Of a stretch of DNA of 64,000 nucleotides, positions 1-12,008 are shown in pieces. The notes beneath the pieces are model-generated. The model had not been told where the DNA came from. It did not search any database and was given only the letters and a program-made list of their open reading frames with translations. The stretch lies in the NCBI GenBank assembly GCA_022036555.1, contig CM039128.1, positions 992,001-1,056,000 on the forward strand, written 5' to 3'. The translations under genes were made by a program, and so were the position numbers. Position 1 is the stretch's first letter. Each line of letters begins with the position of its first letter. The DNA comes from Microstegium vimineum (lineage: Eukaryota > Streptophyta > Magnoliopsida > Poales > Poaceae).

Positions 1-103
1 TATTCTCAATATTTGACCCAAAACTTATCCAAAACGTCATGTAATTCTTTGACCCAAAATTTATCCAAAACGTCATCTAATTTCTATACGGAAGGAGTAA
101 TGT
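1..103. mobile_element. Right part of a Stowaway-like MITE
   Basis: The left edge carries two diverged copies of a unit reading ttgacccaaaa-ttatccaaaacgtcat. It ends in atacggaaggagtaa, which is the inverse complement of the left end of the element at 60016 (actccctccgtatt). The rest lies outside the window. Assignment to Stowaway/Mariner-type MITEs rests on this CTCCCTCCGT-like terminus. Confidence 0.5.
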
Positions 104-809
104 GCGCCTGTATCCTCCTCACTTTTAATTTGGCTGTGTGCGTCGGCAGGGTTGGCCTAATTGTGTCCTCTCCTCACCATCAGCATGCAATGGGCCATAC
201 ACGTACATGTCCCTACTGTCCTGTCCACGGGAGGGAGACACGGAGGGGCAGGCCCATGGATTGACGGACCCACCAAACCCACCAAAATAAAGCAAAAACT
301 TTATACTAAATCATGTCATATTATATATTCAACTAAGTAGATCTACGTACTCATGATCTACTCATGTGGAGTAAAAAATATATTAAATTTTCTATTTTAT
401 AATTTTTCTATGATTTATACTATGTTTTTTAAAGATTCAATAGAAATAAATAAATAAAAAGAAAAGAAAAAACCACCATCACTATAGCAAAATAACCATC
501 TAAAACCACTAAGGAACATAATATGAATGGTTTTAGAAGTCGAGGAGCGTGTTTTGTCCGATTTTGAAGTTGAGGGATGTAAAGTATATATACTTTTGCG
601 AAAGTTGAAGGGTGTAAAGTGGACTTTTTCCTTGTTTTTATAAAACCGCCTGTGAGAGATTGCCACCGGTGAATACCATTTCTTTAGCAGTAAGTAGGTT
701 GCAGACCGAGGGGAGTACTACAAACCGACAGGAAAAAAATGATCTGGTGTACGGTAGTGTGCATATGTAATTTACACAGGTTAGACGTCACTTTGCTAGA
801 TACTCCAGA
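104..809. other. AT-rich intergenic stretch, nothing recognised
   Basis: No coding sequence, RNA gene or clear repeat terminus was recognised. It lies where intron 2 and later exons of the terpene synthase fragment at 872-1631 would be expected. No match to terpene synthase exon 3 is seen here. Confidence 0.4.
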
Positions 810-871
810 TTAATGACGATGCTCATTACGTCCGACATGAAACGTAAGTTGCATGCAGTGTATGTTCCTAC

Positions 872-1631
872 CTGGCGAGACCCTGTATCGATGTTTCCGA
901 AGTAGATAAAACCACAATGCTACTGTCCCAAGATCGTAGTCACTGACATCTGCGGTCTCCATCTGTGCAAGTGCAGCACTGATCTCATCTTCGAACAGGT
1001 GATCCAAGCATAGACGCTCCAATGCATCGATGAGCTGCAGCCTCCTACTCATAGCAGTTGAACTTATTGCTATCATTTCGGCCACTTCTTCCTTGAGTTT
1101 CTCCACTCGTTCTTCCATCTGAATCTGCTGAAAATAGTGCATTATATATAAATATAAATACTATTCCATTATTACAAAAAAATCACAATCTATCACATCA
1201 CACAGGTTGACAGGTATAGAATCAGAAACGAACGGAAATAAATACATGCATCTGCAAATGAACAGATAGACCTGTTGTTGCGATGAAGCTGTTGCTGGGT
1301 TGGAGTAGCCGAGGAAGATATCTCCCCATATAGATGGGTGGAAAGTGCTGGTGTTTTGGCTCATCAGGCGGCTGTTGTCACCCTCGTCATCAACATCTTG
1401 CTCTGTTATTATTACAACAGATGGGTTGGCATCCTGCTGCAGTTGTTCGCGGCATTGTAACCTTGTTCGCTGCTGCTTCTGCCAACTCCATGAAATGCTT
1501 CTGGTGGATCGCCGCCTAAGGAAACGCGATTCATCAGAGGCAGCAATACTATTATGGTAGCTGATCCTGCTGCTGCTGTTACTGATGCGCTGCTGCAGGT
1601 GCTGCGGTATTTTGAAGGAGAAGGTGCCCAT
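872..1631 (-). pseudogene. Terpene synthase, exons 1-2 only (partial or truncated)
   Basis: Exon 1 (1631 down to 1272) starts MGTFSFK and contains the class I terpene synthase N-terminal motif FHPSIWGD near its end, with a GT donor after SSQQQ. Exon 2 (1127-872) has an AG acceptor and encodes MEERVEKLKEEV, LERLCLDHLFEDEI and LWFYLLRKHRYRVSPG, then a GT donor. Exon 2 is 256 bp, exactly the length of exon 2 in the complete paralogue at 21625-26981, and the reading frame is open. No exon 3-7 sequence appears in 1-871, so this is either a truncated duplicate or a gene whose intron 2 runs past the left edge. The first 70 residues are rich in Ser, Arg and Gln, like a plastid transit peptide. A TATA-like CTATATAAATAG lies at 1701-1712 (minus strand). 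The 5' flank resembles that of the paralogue, indicating duplication including the promoter. Confidence 0.8.
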
Positions 1632-1700
1632 TGCCTTACTACAGATCGACAGCTCCGTGCGCGTGCATGTCTCCGAATGATCTCAGCACACGCCCTTCAT

Positions 1701-1712
1701 CTATTTATATAG
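1701..1712 (-). promoter_or_regulatory. TATA box of the terpene synthase fragment
   Basis: On the minus strand the sequence reads CTATATAAATAG about 70 bp upstream of the first ATG. The paralogue has CTATATAAG in the equivalent place. Confidence 0.5.
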
Positions 1713-2268
1713 ATGAATCGAAGTTGGTCTCTCATAATAAGATAGTATAATTTTGTGCAATCTAGCTACAGATGCGAGTAACACGAGTTTGGTTGTTAAT
1801 GATTTTAGAGGAAAGCACTGAGGTTGGAGAAAGAGACAACCCACTAGACACGAGGAACACGAGGTGGTGGCCCAAGAACAGTACTTCTCTGATATGAGAT
1901 GTCAATGATTTTTAGAAAAACGAAAAAAATGCCCGTAAAAATAGACTTATATATATTAGTTTTCATAAAAAAAAACTCAGCATTATGATCGATTTTTCAC
2001 ATTAACTTCGTGTGTGTAGATTTTTCTAGGATTCAAACTTTTAACTGAATGAAAGCCTAACCGCTCCTAACGAATATATATGCCACACAATTACTTGTTA
2101 CCAAATATAGAATGCTATTTTAATTTTATTGGCTTTAACAGCTTTTATTAAATATTTAGAACTCTATATGATCTTAAACCAAAAAAAAATTTTAAGTTCT
2201 CATCAACTCCGACAACTTTAGCAATGTTTCAATCAAAGTTTATTTAAAACAAAAAAAATGAATGTTAA

Positions 2269-2460
2269 CACTACTACAAAAATCTTTTCTGCCACGGTTG
2301 TTTTCGGTTTACCGTAGCGGGCAAACGTGTTCGCTATGGTGAGTACGTCATTGTTAATAAAGGATTAACCACAGCGTCAGAAACGTCCGCTGCGGTTAAT
2401 CGATTCACCGAAGCGTGCAATCGATTAATGTCTTTTTACTGCTGCGGTTAATTTGCTTTA
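2269..2460 (+). mobile_element. CACTA-type transposon terminus
   Basis: It begins cactactacaaaaatc, a CACTA-superfamily terminus. It is followed by subterminal repeats of gctgcggttaatcgatt-like sequence on both strands. The matching far end was not found nearby, so this is a fragment or a relic with a decayed right end. Confidence 0.5.
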
Positions 2461-3040
2461 CCTCTTTGGGTTCAATATATGCAAGGCAGCCAGACGTGCC
2501 AAAGATATATGTAGACACCGTAGAAAGGAGAAAGTTGTTGTTTTTACTAATTCTAGAGAGACACTGAAGATAATACCGAAGAAGCACCGGGTGTTTAGAA
2601 CATGGGCCTCGTAATGGGAAATGCGAGGCAACTGAAGACATGGGCAATGGGCCTCGCAAGAGTTCTCAGCCCAGACCAGCAAACGTGAGTGTGCGGATGT
2701 AATGTGAGGGGTATACCTGGTTGGAGAACAGCACTGATAGGAGATATACAAACCCAGTTAATCATTCATTTTGTTCTCAACTACATCATCTTCCTCTAGA
2801 CTGTCGGCCGCCATTATTTCCCCTTCCTGGTGTCTTTTCCTACCGAGACAAAACAGTTCTTGACAAACCAATTCTTTACATCCTTATTTCTTCTACTAAT
2901 GTATGGTCGCAGATATAGTACTACATTACTGCCAAAATCTGGAGCAATCGATTTACTGAAGCTTGGGATCAGCAGGTACTACGGTGCTATCAGACCCCGT
3001 GAGAAGAGAAACAAATAATTAAACGAGAAGCACCTACAGC
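2461..3040. other. Intergenic, nothing recognised
   Basis: Short open frames on both strands have no recognisable motif or codon pattern. No gene is supported. Confidence 0.4.
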
Positions 3041-3170
3041 TTGTTCGGCTGGTTTCAGCTGAAAATAGGTGTTGGTGGCTGGTTTGTGCTGGTTTCAGCT
3101 AGTATGCTATGAGAGAAAAATACTGCTGAACAAGCGCTAGTTTCGACTGGTTAGAACAAACGAACAGGGC
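3041..3170. mobile_element. Small hAT-like MITE
   Basis: A ~130 bp unit begins ttgttcggctggtttcagc and ends acaaacgaacagggc. These are imperfect inverted ends of the widespread grass family with GTTCG ends. Similar units occur at about 18290-18399 and 46336-46435. Confidence 0.45.
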
Positions 3171-3654
3171 AGTGTTATCAGTTGACAGCGTGATCATATC
3201 ACTCAAAAAAAAAGCTTAAAAAAACAGCATCAGTCCTATTCCACTGTACAGTGTCAGTGTGATGAGACATGCGACAACTAGCTAGCATAGCTTTATCATG
3301 TCAGTCTGCTGTACGCGATCAGTCCTTGCAAAAAGGGAACGACAGGCCCGCTGTTCCTAGCGTCACTCGCCATCGAGCGGCATGCAGCCTCTGGCAGGGT
3401 CTGAGCTCATTGAAATGAACGGCAGCAGGCCCGCTGCATAAAACTAAATTAAATTTTATATACGTCATTAAATTCGTTACAATAAATCCAAGATCTCAAA
3501 TGAATATATTTAGATAAATTTTATTTATAAACATATAGACTGCACTATTGTTACTTGATATAGAATATAGAGTAGAGATATAGAGAATGGATGAGTGCGG
3601 GAGAAAATGGTATAGATGAGAGAATCTAGATGACCAGGACGAAATATTCCTTTT

Positions 3655-6173
3655 AGAGAATGAAATTTTTTTAGAAAAGGGAATATTAATATCCCAGCCT
3701 CTGCATCGACTAATGCATATGAAAGTTCAAAATTACAGAGCGACGGACTAACACAGAGTCCAAGGAATCAAAAAAACAAAGTTCTGAAACAAAACTAGAA
3801 AAGTTCCGATAAAACAAAGCTGACTATCACTCAAGTCTATTACTGAAACTCCAGCCATGCTGAGCAAACAACTCCATCACTACTGACTCAAGAAACCTAC
3901 ATCCATCCTGCATGGGTCGACGATCATGTTCCTTCTGTAGTAGCGTTCAGTATCGTATCCAATACGTCCCCTTAAAAATAACCTGCAAATAAGATGGTGC
4001 TATGGCCTTATCAAACACAAATGTATTTCGAGATAACCACAGCACCCAACACATCGCACTTGCTCCCACAAGCATCTGTAACTTTAAATTTCTATTCAAC
4101 CCACTCCCCCAACCTGAGAACAAGTTCTGCACACTTGTTGGGGTTTTAGATTGAAACAGAATTGAATCAATCTCCATATAAATTTGGCATAATGACAATC
4201 AAAGAACAGATGATGAATAGATTCATTAGACGAACAGAAACAACACTTCCTGTCTCTTTGTCATTGTCTTCTAGCTAAATTATCTTTAGTTAAAATTACT
4301 CCCTTGTACAGGTACCAAAGAAACACATTAATCTTTAAGGGAAGTTTTAATTTCCAAATTAAAGAATTATGAGGTAACGCAACTGTCTCTAGACACGCCC
4401 TATACATAGAGTGAACCGAAAACAACCCGTCCTGACGTTGCCCCCATAGAAATCGATCCGGACGATTAGGCAGATTAACATCTGTCACCATGACAACAAT
4501 ATTATGCCATGCGTGTAAATTAATCCCGATTAAAGATCTCCTGAAAGCAACATTTAAAGGAGTTGTCGATAGTACTGTCTTAACAGTAGCGCTCTTCTTC
4601 CTCACAATATTATATAAAGATAGAAATATGTTCTTGAGAGGCTGCGGTGTCACCCACGAGTCTTCCCAGAAACGTGCTTCTGCTCCACCCCCCAAGTCAA
4701 ACCTACCCAAAGACAGGAACTCCCTCTTGACCTTCATAAGGCCAGTCCAGAACTGTGAGTCCCCTGACATATGTTCAACCTATGTCATCGTTTTATTTCT
4801 TAAATACTTATTCTTAAGCAATTGTTGCCAAATTCCTTCTCCGTTTAGTAACTTGAAGATCCACTTCCTCAAAAGACATTTGTTATGCACCCCTAAATTC
4901 AAAACCCCTAAACCACCTTGATCCTTTGGTGTACATACAATTTTCTACTTTGTCAACCTATATTTCTTCTTATGCTCATCACATTGCCAAAAGAAACGAG
5001 ACCTAAAGTAATCCATTTTTCTCAAGACCCCTCTAGGAACCTCAAAAAATGATAGCATGAACATAGGAAGACTACTTAGAACTGAATTAATAAGGACCAA
5101 TCTGCCTCCTACTGAGAGCATCTTGCTCCTCCATCCATTTAGTCTTTTCTGAAATCTTTCCTCCACGTGTCTCCAATCTTTATTCAATAACTTGCGATGA
5201 TGCATAGGGATTCCTAAATATCTAAAGGGAAGGGAACCTACATTACAACCAAAAATCTGAGTATACAGTGATCGGTTTGCCTCAGCTGCTCCAAAACAAA
5301 ACAATTCACTCTTATGAAAATTGATTTTGAGACCCGACAACTGCTCAAAAGCACAAAGCAAAAGCTTCATGTTTTTTGCCCTCTCTAAATCATTATCCAT
5401 AAAAATGATAGTGTCATCCGCATATTGTAGCACTGACAAACCCTCATCCACCAAATGTGGGATAACTCCTTGAGTTTGTCCCACATCCTTCGCTCTAGAA
5501 ATTATAACTGCTAAGATATCCACCACTATATTAAACAAGATAGGCGATAGTTGGTCCCCTTGCCTCACTCCTTTTCTTGTTTGAAAATAATGGCCTATAT
5601 CATCATTAACCTTTATCGCTACACTTCCTCTAGACATAACCTTTAAAATCCACTCACACCAGGTTGGTGAGAAGCCTTTCAGCCTGAGGACTTGCAAAAT
5701 CAACGGCCACCTAAGATTGTCATACGTCTTTTCAAAGTCCACTTTAAATATAACCCCATCTTTCCGCTTCCTATGTAACTCATGGATTGTTTCATGGAGT
5801 ATAACAACACCTTCCATAATGTGTCTTCCTGGGATAAAAGCGGTCTGAGTCGGGCCAACTACCTTATCCACAACTTTTAGAATTCTATTATTTAAGACAT
5901 TCGTGAAAATTTTAAACGACACGTTTAGAAGACAAATTGGTCTGTACTGCTGAATGCGGGTCAACTCTACAACCTTGGATAGGAAAGTAATTATACCGAA
6001 ATTCAGGCTATGTATGGGCAACCTCCCCATATGGAATTCATGAAAAAGACCCATTAGATCCTGCTTGATTATTTCCCACAATAAATTAAAAAATTCCGCA
6101 GGAAATCCATCCGGACCCGGTGCCTTATTATTTTCCATATCAAAAATTGCCGCTTTAACCTCATCCTCACTAA
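3655..6173 (-). mobile_element. 5'-truncated L1-type LINE with decayed reverse transcriptase
   Basis: Read on the minus strand, the element opens inside the reverse transcriptase (frame 6138-4945 begins MENNKAPGPDGFPAEFF). It carries FIPGRHI, GVRQGDQLSPILFN and the catalytic YADD (in LQYADDTIIF), then the thumb-like region ending WQCDEHKKKYRLTK. A stop then interrupts the frame. Conserved downstream sequence continues at 4770-4261 (SGDSQFWTGLMKVK, LKINVFLWYL) and 4198-3947 (Cys/His zinc-binding end). The 3' end near 3655-3690 matches the tail of the LINE at 29190-29226 (gatg-agaggc-gg-atatt). The endonuclease and ORF1 are absent, so this is a dead 5'-truncated copy. The 5' break at about 6173 abuts a hAT-like fragment. 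Confidence 0.9.
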
Positions 6174-6290
6174 ATTGCGTTCGTTTTCGTGTTTGACTTT
6201 ATCGTTTTCGCTTTCGTTTTCGTATTTAAAATGTAGAAGTAGAAAACGGTTGAGGAGTTTTTCGACCGAGTTCGACCGTTTTCATCCCTA
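6174..6290. mobile_element. hAT-like element end abutting the LINE
   Basis: The sequence has ttcgttttcgtgttt and ttcgctttcgttttcg repeats and ends in gaccgttttcatcccta. Read in reverse, this is the typical tagggatgaaaacggtc terminus of a grass hAT family. Only one end is present. Either the LINE inserted into it or a deletion removed the rest. Confidence 0.4.
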
Positions 6291-6631
6291 AGTATATGTA
6301 GCTGCTCCACTGCTCAACAATAGTTGCATTGCATGCATATATTCGTTCGCACGAGGCACACGAGGGTGGCCCCGGCCTGGACCAGTAAATAAAAACAAGA
6401 AAGTAAAAAGATATAGCAACGCTTCAGGAGCATGCATGCATGTTTTTTCCTCGCTCTAGCAACCAACTAGTCAGCACTGAGCAGACCAGCTTCAGTACGC
6501 GCAGCTGGCACTGACAGACAATTACTGAATGGTCCCTCGACGTTTTTCACGTTATATTGTCTTCACCTCTCTCGTCCACAACATGCTTCGCGTGAATGGA
6601 ATAACGCGTGTTATAGAGAGCATGAACATAA

Positions 6632-6770
6632 CACTAGTACAAAAGACTACTATACAAGCGGTTCTAAACTTATTTCTACAGACGTTTTTCAGCACCGTAT
6701 GTGTTGAGGGCAGTGGAAATGGAACCACAACACAGGCCGTTGCTTGAGAACCGTACGTCTATAGAAACAC
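6632..6770 (+). mobile_element. Possible CACTA terminus
   Basis: A CACTA-like start (cactagtacaaaaga) is followed by subterminal repeats containing acggttctcaagc-like and tctacagacg-like motifs. No partner end was found. An (AT)n microsatellite follows at about 6838-6866. Confidence 0.3.
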
Positions 6771-6834
6771 ATTTACACATGCGATTCTCTTATTTTTCCA
6801 GTTTTTATATTTTTTATATTTATATATTGTATTA

Positions 6835-6870
<36 letters not shown>

Positions 6871-6899
6871 ATTGAAACTACTAAACGCTATTGGATGAT

Positions 6900-8090
6900 G
6901 TTCAAATATAGCAACATGTAATTTAATTATTTCATACATACATTTATTACTTCAAAGTTTCATACTCGTCATAAAGTTACAAGTGTATGACACATTATAT
7001 ACATAAGTCTCGTGCCCACACATATAAAATTACAAGTGTATCACACATTATATACATCAAAAGTTCGCACATGTCCTCTAAAAACCGCCCCGAGTAAGAT
7101 TTAGGCTATAAACCCCTGTTAACGCTGTTGGCGCTCGGTACTCTGGCTTGACTAATTCACTTTCATGATCATGATATTTTTCTTTACTTGAGATGACATG
7201 TTTTATGAGGAAAAGACACACACACGTCCTCAACTATGGCGTATAATGTCTTTTCGTTGATGGTCGTCGCTTTAGCTTTCTTGGAAGGATTCTTAATGTA
7301 TCGTGCGTTATCTCCTACGTGCTCGCACACGTAGTATTCACAGAGGACAGATCCTAGTGGTTGCTTGTGGCACTATAAAACATAAAAATGGTTATTTATA
7401 GATACTCGCACACGTAGTATATCTACATGTGGATTTTTTTGTTTTTGTTTTTGAAACACACAGGTAAGACATCTTTCATGCATGGAAAATAAAATTCTCA
7501 TACCTATAGTTTGAAGAATAAACTTGCATACTTCAGAACACTGAATGAGAGCAGTTGCACGGACACACATACATGGTTGCTGAGCAAGCCCATCGGCGAG
7601 AGACGAAAGAGCGAGCGCAGCAGCGGGAGAGAAAAAGATGGTGACGGCTGAGAATTTTGGGGTGGTTTTCGGCTAGGATCTGGCGAGACTTGTGCCATAA
7701 ATATTTTCTAAGAAACTAAACTAATTTATTTTTATTTTAAGAATTATTAGTTTCTAAATATTTTTCTTAGTGTCCCATAAATATTTAGAGTTATGGGAGA
7801 AGATCTAAAAAACGATGCCAACTAACCTCATAGGTGGCATGCTTTATCACATATTTCCTCTATCAGTAAATATATATTGTTTTCGTTTCCTGAAAAAACT
7901 ACTTTAACTAAATATATATTAAAAATATTAAGATTTATGATACATAAGAATCTTTTGAAAGATATTTTAACATAGGTTGAAGATATAAATATTACATGTA
8001 TTTTCTACAAATCGAGTTAAACTCACAACACACTTAATTACACCAACAACGATAATTATTTAGAGACAGAGAGAGTATATAGATCATATG
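6900..8090. other. Intergenic, nothing recognised
   Basis: AT-rich sequence without recognised genes. Short direct repeats (attacaagtgta, cacacgtagtat) recur. No coding frame shows a known motif. Confidence 0.4.
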
Positions 8091-8091
8091 T

Positions 8092-8093
<2 letters not shown>

Positions 8094-8132
<39 letters not shown>
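8094..8132. repeat. (AT)n microsatellite
   Basis: Uninterrupted AT dinucleotide run of about 39 bp. Further AT runs occur at 14683-14712 and 15882-15931, within the same inhibitor duplication units. Confidence 0.95.
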
Positions 8133-8135
<3 letters not shown>

Positions 8136-8648
8136 GATTAATTTACTCCAAAATATTTGCTACTCTATTTTGAGTGTGGATTCTTTTGGTCGATCTTTAG
8201 ATTTATCAAAGGGCATGGCACGAGCATCAAAACACAAGAAGCAACTACAAATAGGATCCAAACAACTTGAAAAAGAACACCAACAAATAAATCAAGGATT
8301 CAATCGCGTTGGACGACAGCTGTTTTTCAATGAAAGAAAGTGAAAACAAACACCTGATCCCCTGTCATATATTCATTCGTGCAAGGATGGACGGACGACA
8401 TTTTGATACATTTATTTATGCATGCATGCATGCAAGAACGACGTCTTTATTTAGTGATAATTTATAGTAGGAAATTAAAAGAAACGCGTACACATTATTC
8501 CATTATTATTCGGCAGATACACGGACATGAATACATATATCATGTCCGAGTTATTCACTTTATAGAAAATGTATTCAGTTCTGGAGCAAATTAAAGGAAG
8601 GAACAACCCAATGCAAGCTCTCTCTAGGCATATATCAGTCAGGCCTCA

Positions 8649-8872
8649 TCAGCCGACATGGGGCGTCTGGGCGACGGTGTCGACGAAGATGCGGACACGA
8701 TTAGGCTGGAGATCCAAGGTCACCGGCGAGCCGACAGGCAGCACGACGATGTGGGCGTGGGGCTTCTCCTTGAGGATCACCGGCCTTCTTGGCTTCCTCC
8801 ACGCTGAGCCCCACCACCTCCGGCCATGATATCGATCTTGCCGTCCAGTGTAGCCGTGGAGCTCATGCTCAT
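8649..8872 (-). pseudogene. PI-1: frameshifted potato inhibitor I family gene
   Basis: On the minus strand the sequence encodes the start MSMSSTATLDGK, then WPEVVGLSVEEAKK, then VILKEKPHAHIVVLPVG, then PVTLDLQPNRVRIFVD and QTPHVG-stop. These are the CI-2/potato inhibitor I signatures. The three pieces lie in different frames: one extra base precedes TGG of WPEVV, and a 4 bp insertion (CCGG/GCCG) follows the AAKK codons. The inferred reactive-site P1 residue is Leu with P1' Asp. The copy has also lost the TATAAATA box that sister copies have, and A-rich DNA follows upstream at about 8990-9290. It is probably a recent pseudogene, though sequencing error could explain the indels. Confidence 0.8.
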
Positions 8873-8899
8873 GGTGGTCGATCGTCGTCGGTCGCAAAC

Positions 8900-10130
8900 T
8901 GCGAATCAGTTGATGATCGAGATATGATGATTATGCTCTGGACTACTGTGAGCTGAAAGGAAATTTACAAACTGCTACTTGTACTGTATTATTGCAAAAA
9001 ACGTAATAAGGTACAGAATAAAGGCAGGCACACTGACGGGCAAAGAACTGAAGTAATTGAAGAAAGAACTGAAAATAGAATAAAAAATAATTAAGTAGTA
9101 AAAAGAAAAAAATCTTTAAAATAAATGTAAAAAGGTGAATGAAAGAATAAAAGACCACGTAGTTAAAGAAAAAAATCGAAATGTAAATAAAAAGAATAAG
9201 AAACACACTAAGTAAATAGAATTAAAAAAGTAAATAGAAGAATAGAACAACACGTAAAAAAGTAAAAGAAACTTATACAAGAAAAAGAAGCCTATGCTGC
9301 TCCGTGGTTTGTTTTCACGTGCATGTGCATCAGGCGGTCAGGGATGTCAGTGCTCCCTTTGGGCCGAGCTTGCAGAAACTAACACGTGCAAGAGTAGATG
9401 GGCCGCAGTCGCGATTGTTGGGGGTGGTCGGCGGGCTGCACGCATCCGACTGGTCGGAAGCTATCCGTCCCGCGAAGACGGAGGTACTAGTTTTGATCGA
9501 TGCCCTCTCTGATTGTTCTCCTTCTTTTTGTAGCGGGAGTCCGTCTTCGGTCCAGCCCACTTAGGTAGCTAGCCTAGTCTCGGCCCACCAGGTCTCATAT
9601 ATGGCAGCCCACTTCATGATGTTCCACACCGCGTGAAATGCGGCCCTATTGCTTACACTACCATGACTTTTTTTTTTGTTCTAAATTGCCATCAGCGATG
9701 AGACCTTCACGTACTCAGTGACATGTTTTGCGCTACATGTGTCACTGACCACTCACAACAGAGGCCAATTTTAGCAAACACGCGTCGCTTTTGAGTCATC
9801 AACGTGTCACACGTTAGAGACGCAAATATAATTAAGCGGTTTTCTACATCGATACCTATTCCTAATTAAATAGAGAAACCACACTCAGGGATGGAAACTA
9901 CACCTTCCTAATTAATTAATTAAATTGGTATACAAATAATATTTATATGAATTTCTTATCGTGGGAAAAGTCATAGATTCTACTAAGGGGATTTGAGTTT
10001 CCAAAAGAGGTCTAAAAGGTGGTTGGGAACCAATAGAGGACAAGTATAGCATATCTTTAGCGGTAAGAAGTCAACAACCGAGTCTTTGTGAAGGGGGTAC
10101 AAATTGAACATATATAGCAACTCATTATAC
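8900..10130. other. Intergenic, A-rich then unique sequence
   Basis: 8990-9290 is very A-rich with repeated aagaa and aagtaaa words. 9290-9560 is GC-richer and open in several frames without a recognisable product. No gene is supported. Confidence 0.4.
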
Positions 10131-10140
10131 ATATACAAAA

Positions 10141-10350
10141 CTAGGTAAGAAGTCAACAACCTTTAACACATCATCCACAAAATAGTAGTAGTAGCTGACA
10201 GTAATAGTCGAACAAACACGAGGTGCATACATATCTAAGGATGAATGAGCGTCCTCCGAATTATTTATATTTTAATAATGCTCCATCATTTTCTAGTGAT
10301 GAGCAGTAATAGGGCCATGGCAGGCGGTGACCTAACCAACATGGGGCGAC
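10141..10350 (-). pseudogene. Relic 3' flank and tail of an inhibitor gene (A-type unit)
   Basis: This stretch aligns by eye with 49341-49590, the 3' flank and end of PI-9. Shared landmarks are ggtaagaagtc-acaacc, tagtagctgaca, tgaattatttatatt and ggcggtgaccta. It ends in aaccaacatggggcg, the reverse complement of the HVG-stop end of an inhibitor. Coding sequence disappears about 15 bp into the gene. A third truncated copy of the same flank lies at 46261-46340. Confidence 0.6.
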
Positions 10351-10852
10351 GATCGGGCGTTGCACCACCTAGATCTACCGTCGTCCATGGCCTCCCTCAG
10401 CCAAGCTACCACCTCGTTAGATTTGTCGACAGCCATGCCGAGTGCCAGTTCCTCTTCTGTCGATCTTTAGATTTATCGTAGTACCAAATGAAGATTTAAA
10501 TAATAAATATAAGGCACAACTATAAGAAATTAATTAAACAACCACAATCAATAAGATCCGAGTGATTTTCTAGAACCAAATCGAAAACGATCTACTGATG
10601 AGTCTGTCACTCGTGCGAGGATGCATATTTGTTTATGCAAGAGCAATACCATTATTTAGTATAGTAATACAATTTATAAGAAATTAAAGATAGGTCGGCA
10701 GATCGATATATGCACGGACATGAATATATACATATGGCATGCCCGAGTTATTCATTTTATTTATTTATATATATCATTCAATAGTTCTGGATGGAGCTAG
10801 CAAGGATCGATGAAATTGACATTATTGAAGCTAGCTAGCTAGGCATCATGCA

Positions 10853-11038
10853 TCAGCCGACGTGGGGCGTCTGGGCGACGGTGTCGACGTAGATGCGCAC
10901 GCGGTTGGGCAGAATATCCGTGGTCACGGAGGAGCCGACGGGCACCACGGCGATGTCGGCGTCGGGCTTATCCTTGAGGATCACTTTCTTGGCTTCCTTC
11001 ACGCTCAGCCCGACAACCTCCGGCCACGACGTCTTGGA
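10853..11038 (-). pseudogene. PI-2: inhibitor domain with deleted promoter and start
   Basis: The minus strand encodes SKTSWPEVVGLSVKEAKKVI, LKDKPDADIAVVPVG, SVTTDILPNRVRIYVD and QTPHVG-stop, a complete CI-2-like fold. The inferred reactive-site P1 is Thr with P1' Asp. No nearby in-frame ATG is available. The sequence directly upstream (11039-11150) aligns with DNA lying 130-220 bp upstream of the PI-3 start codon, so about 160 bp covering the start codon, 5' leader and TATA box has been deleted. The frame stays open to an ATG at 11198-11200 that would add an unrelated N-terminus. A translated product is possible but not expected. Confidence 0.75.
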
Positions 11039-11269
11039 TCGAGATACACGATGGAGATGAGAAAGGATATGATCCCGATGACCGACCTGTTCTCGATCTG
11101 CTTTATTTGAACGCGCGCAGACGTGTACGACATCGTCCCAATCCACAAGCAACCTAGCAGCTGGTTGACAATTAATATATAGTACGTAGACACACAACAC
11201 TTAGAGTCGATCGATCGATCGATCTGAATAATTTGTCAAATAAAATAGCCACGCAATGGAAACTTAGCG

Positions 11270-12005
11270 TTCAACCTTTTGATCTTTCTACTCAACACAC
11301 ACACACATGCATGGCAGCAGCAGGGATGCCACTGATGGCCTATCTACTACTAATCGTACGTAGTACGTTCTTGGTACGGCGGCAATGCAAAATGCATGCA
11401 TCCGAGCATCGAGAAAGACACACCATGCATGCAAAAGATGCTGCACGCCTGCACAAGGTTGTGGAAACGGGTGCTTTCTATCCGATCAAGCTGATCAAGT
11501 ACAAGTTGTCTAACTATTTTGTAGACATATAGGAGAAGAAATGCTTAGGGACTATTTGAAACGCAGAAAATTTATAGGAATCAAATCAATTCATTTTCAT
11601 AAAATAAACATAGATAGAAAAAAGAAAAAATTCCTTGTTCAAAACAGAGCCTTAGCATCATCGATCTATATATGGCTATGTCGCTTATGTCAAGTAAAAA
11701 GAATCTCTCCTTTAAGTTGGTATGTTGGCCTCTTATATATTATTAATTAGCTAACGTGTTGGACATGCAAACAGGATAAGCCACACAGATGGTCTCATTA
11801 AATCAAAAAAAAAAACACCACTCAGATTTCAAAGTTCAATACAGGACTCTAGCTTTCTACTAACTTGAAGTGATTCAACGTTCTTTTTTCATTCGTTCCG
11901 GCCAGTTCAATGTTACCTTTATAGTTTAGCCGATTGAGACATCTCTGAAAGTTTTATGCCATTAAAAATGTACAAAGTAGCTAGAGTTCGATCTGCACTT
12001 ATATA
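11270..12005. other. Duplicated 5' flank of the A-type inhibitor unit
   Basis: It shares blocks with 14570-15180 and 15640-15990: ctactcaacaca, cacatgcat-atggcag, gctaacgtgttggacatgcaa, ttcaaagttcaata-aggactct and gattgagacatct-tgaaagttt. This sequence lies upstream of PI-2 and PI-3 and marks the repeat unit. The CACTA element at 12009 landed in it. Confidence 0.6.
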
Positions 12006-12008
12006 TAT

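Noticed and set aside
8134..8343. 69-residue Lys/Gln-rich frame (KHKKQLQIGSKQLEKEHQQ)
   Set aside because: No family resemblance; part of the duplicated inhibitor 3' flank, and the frame is not kept in the sister flank at 10450-10600.
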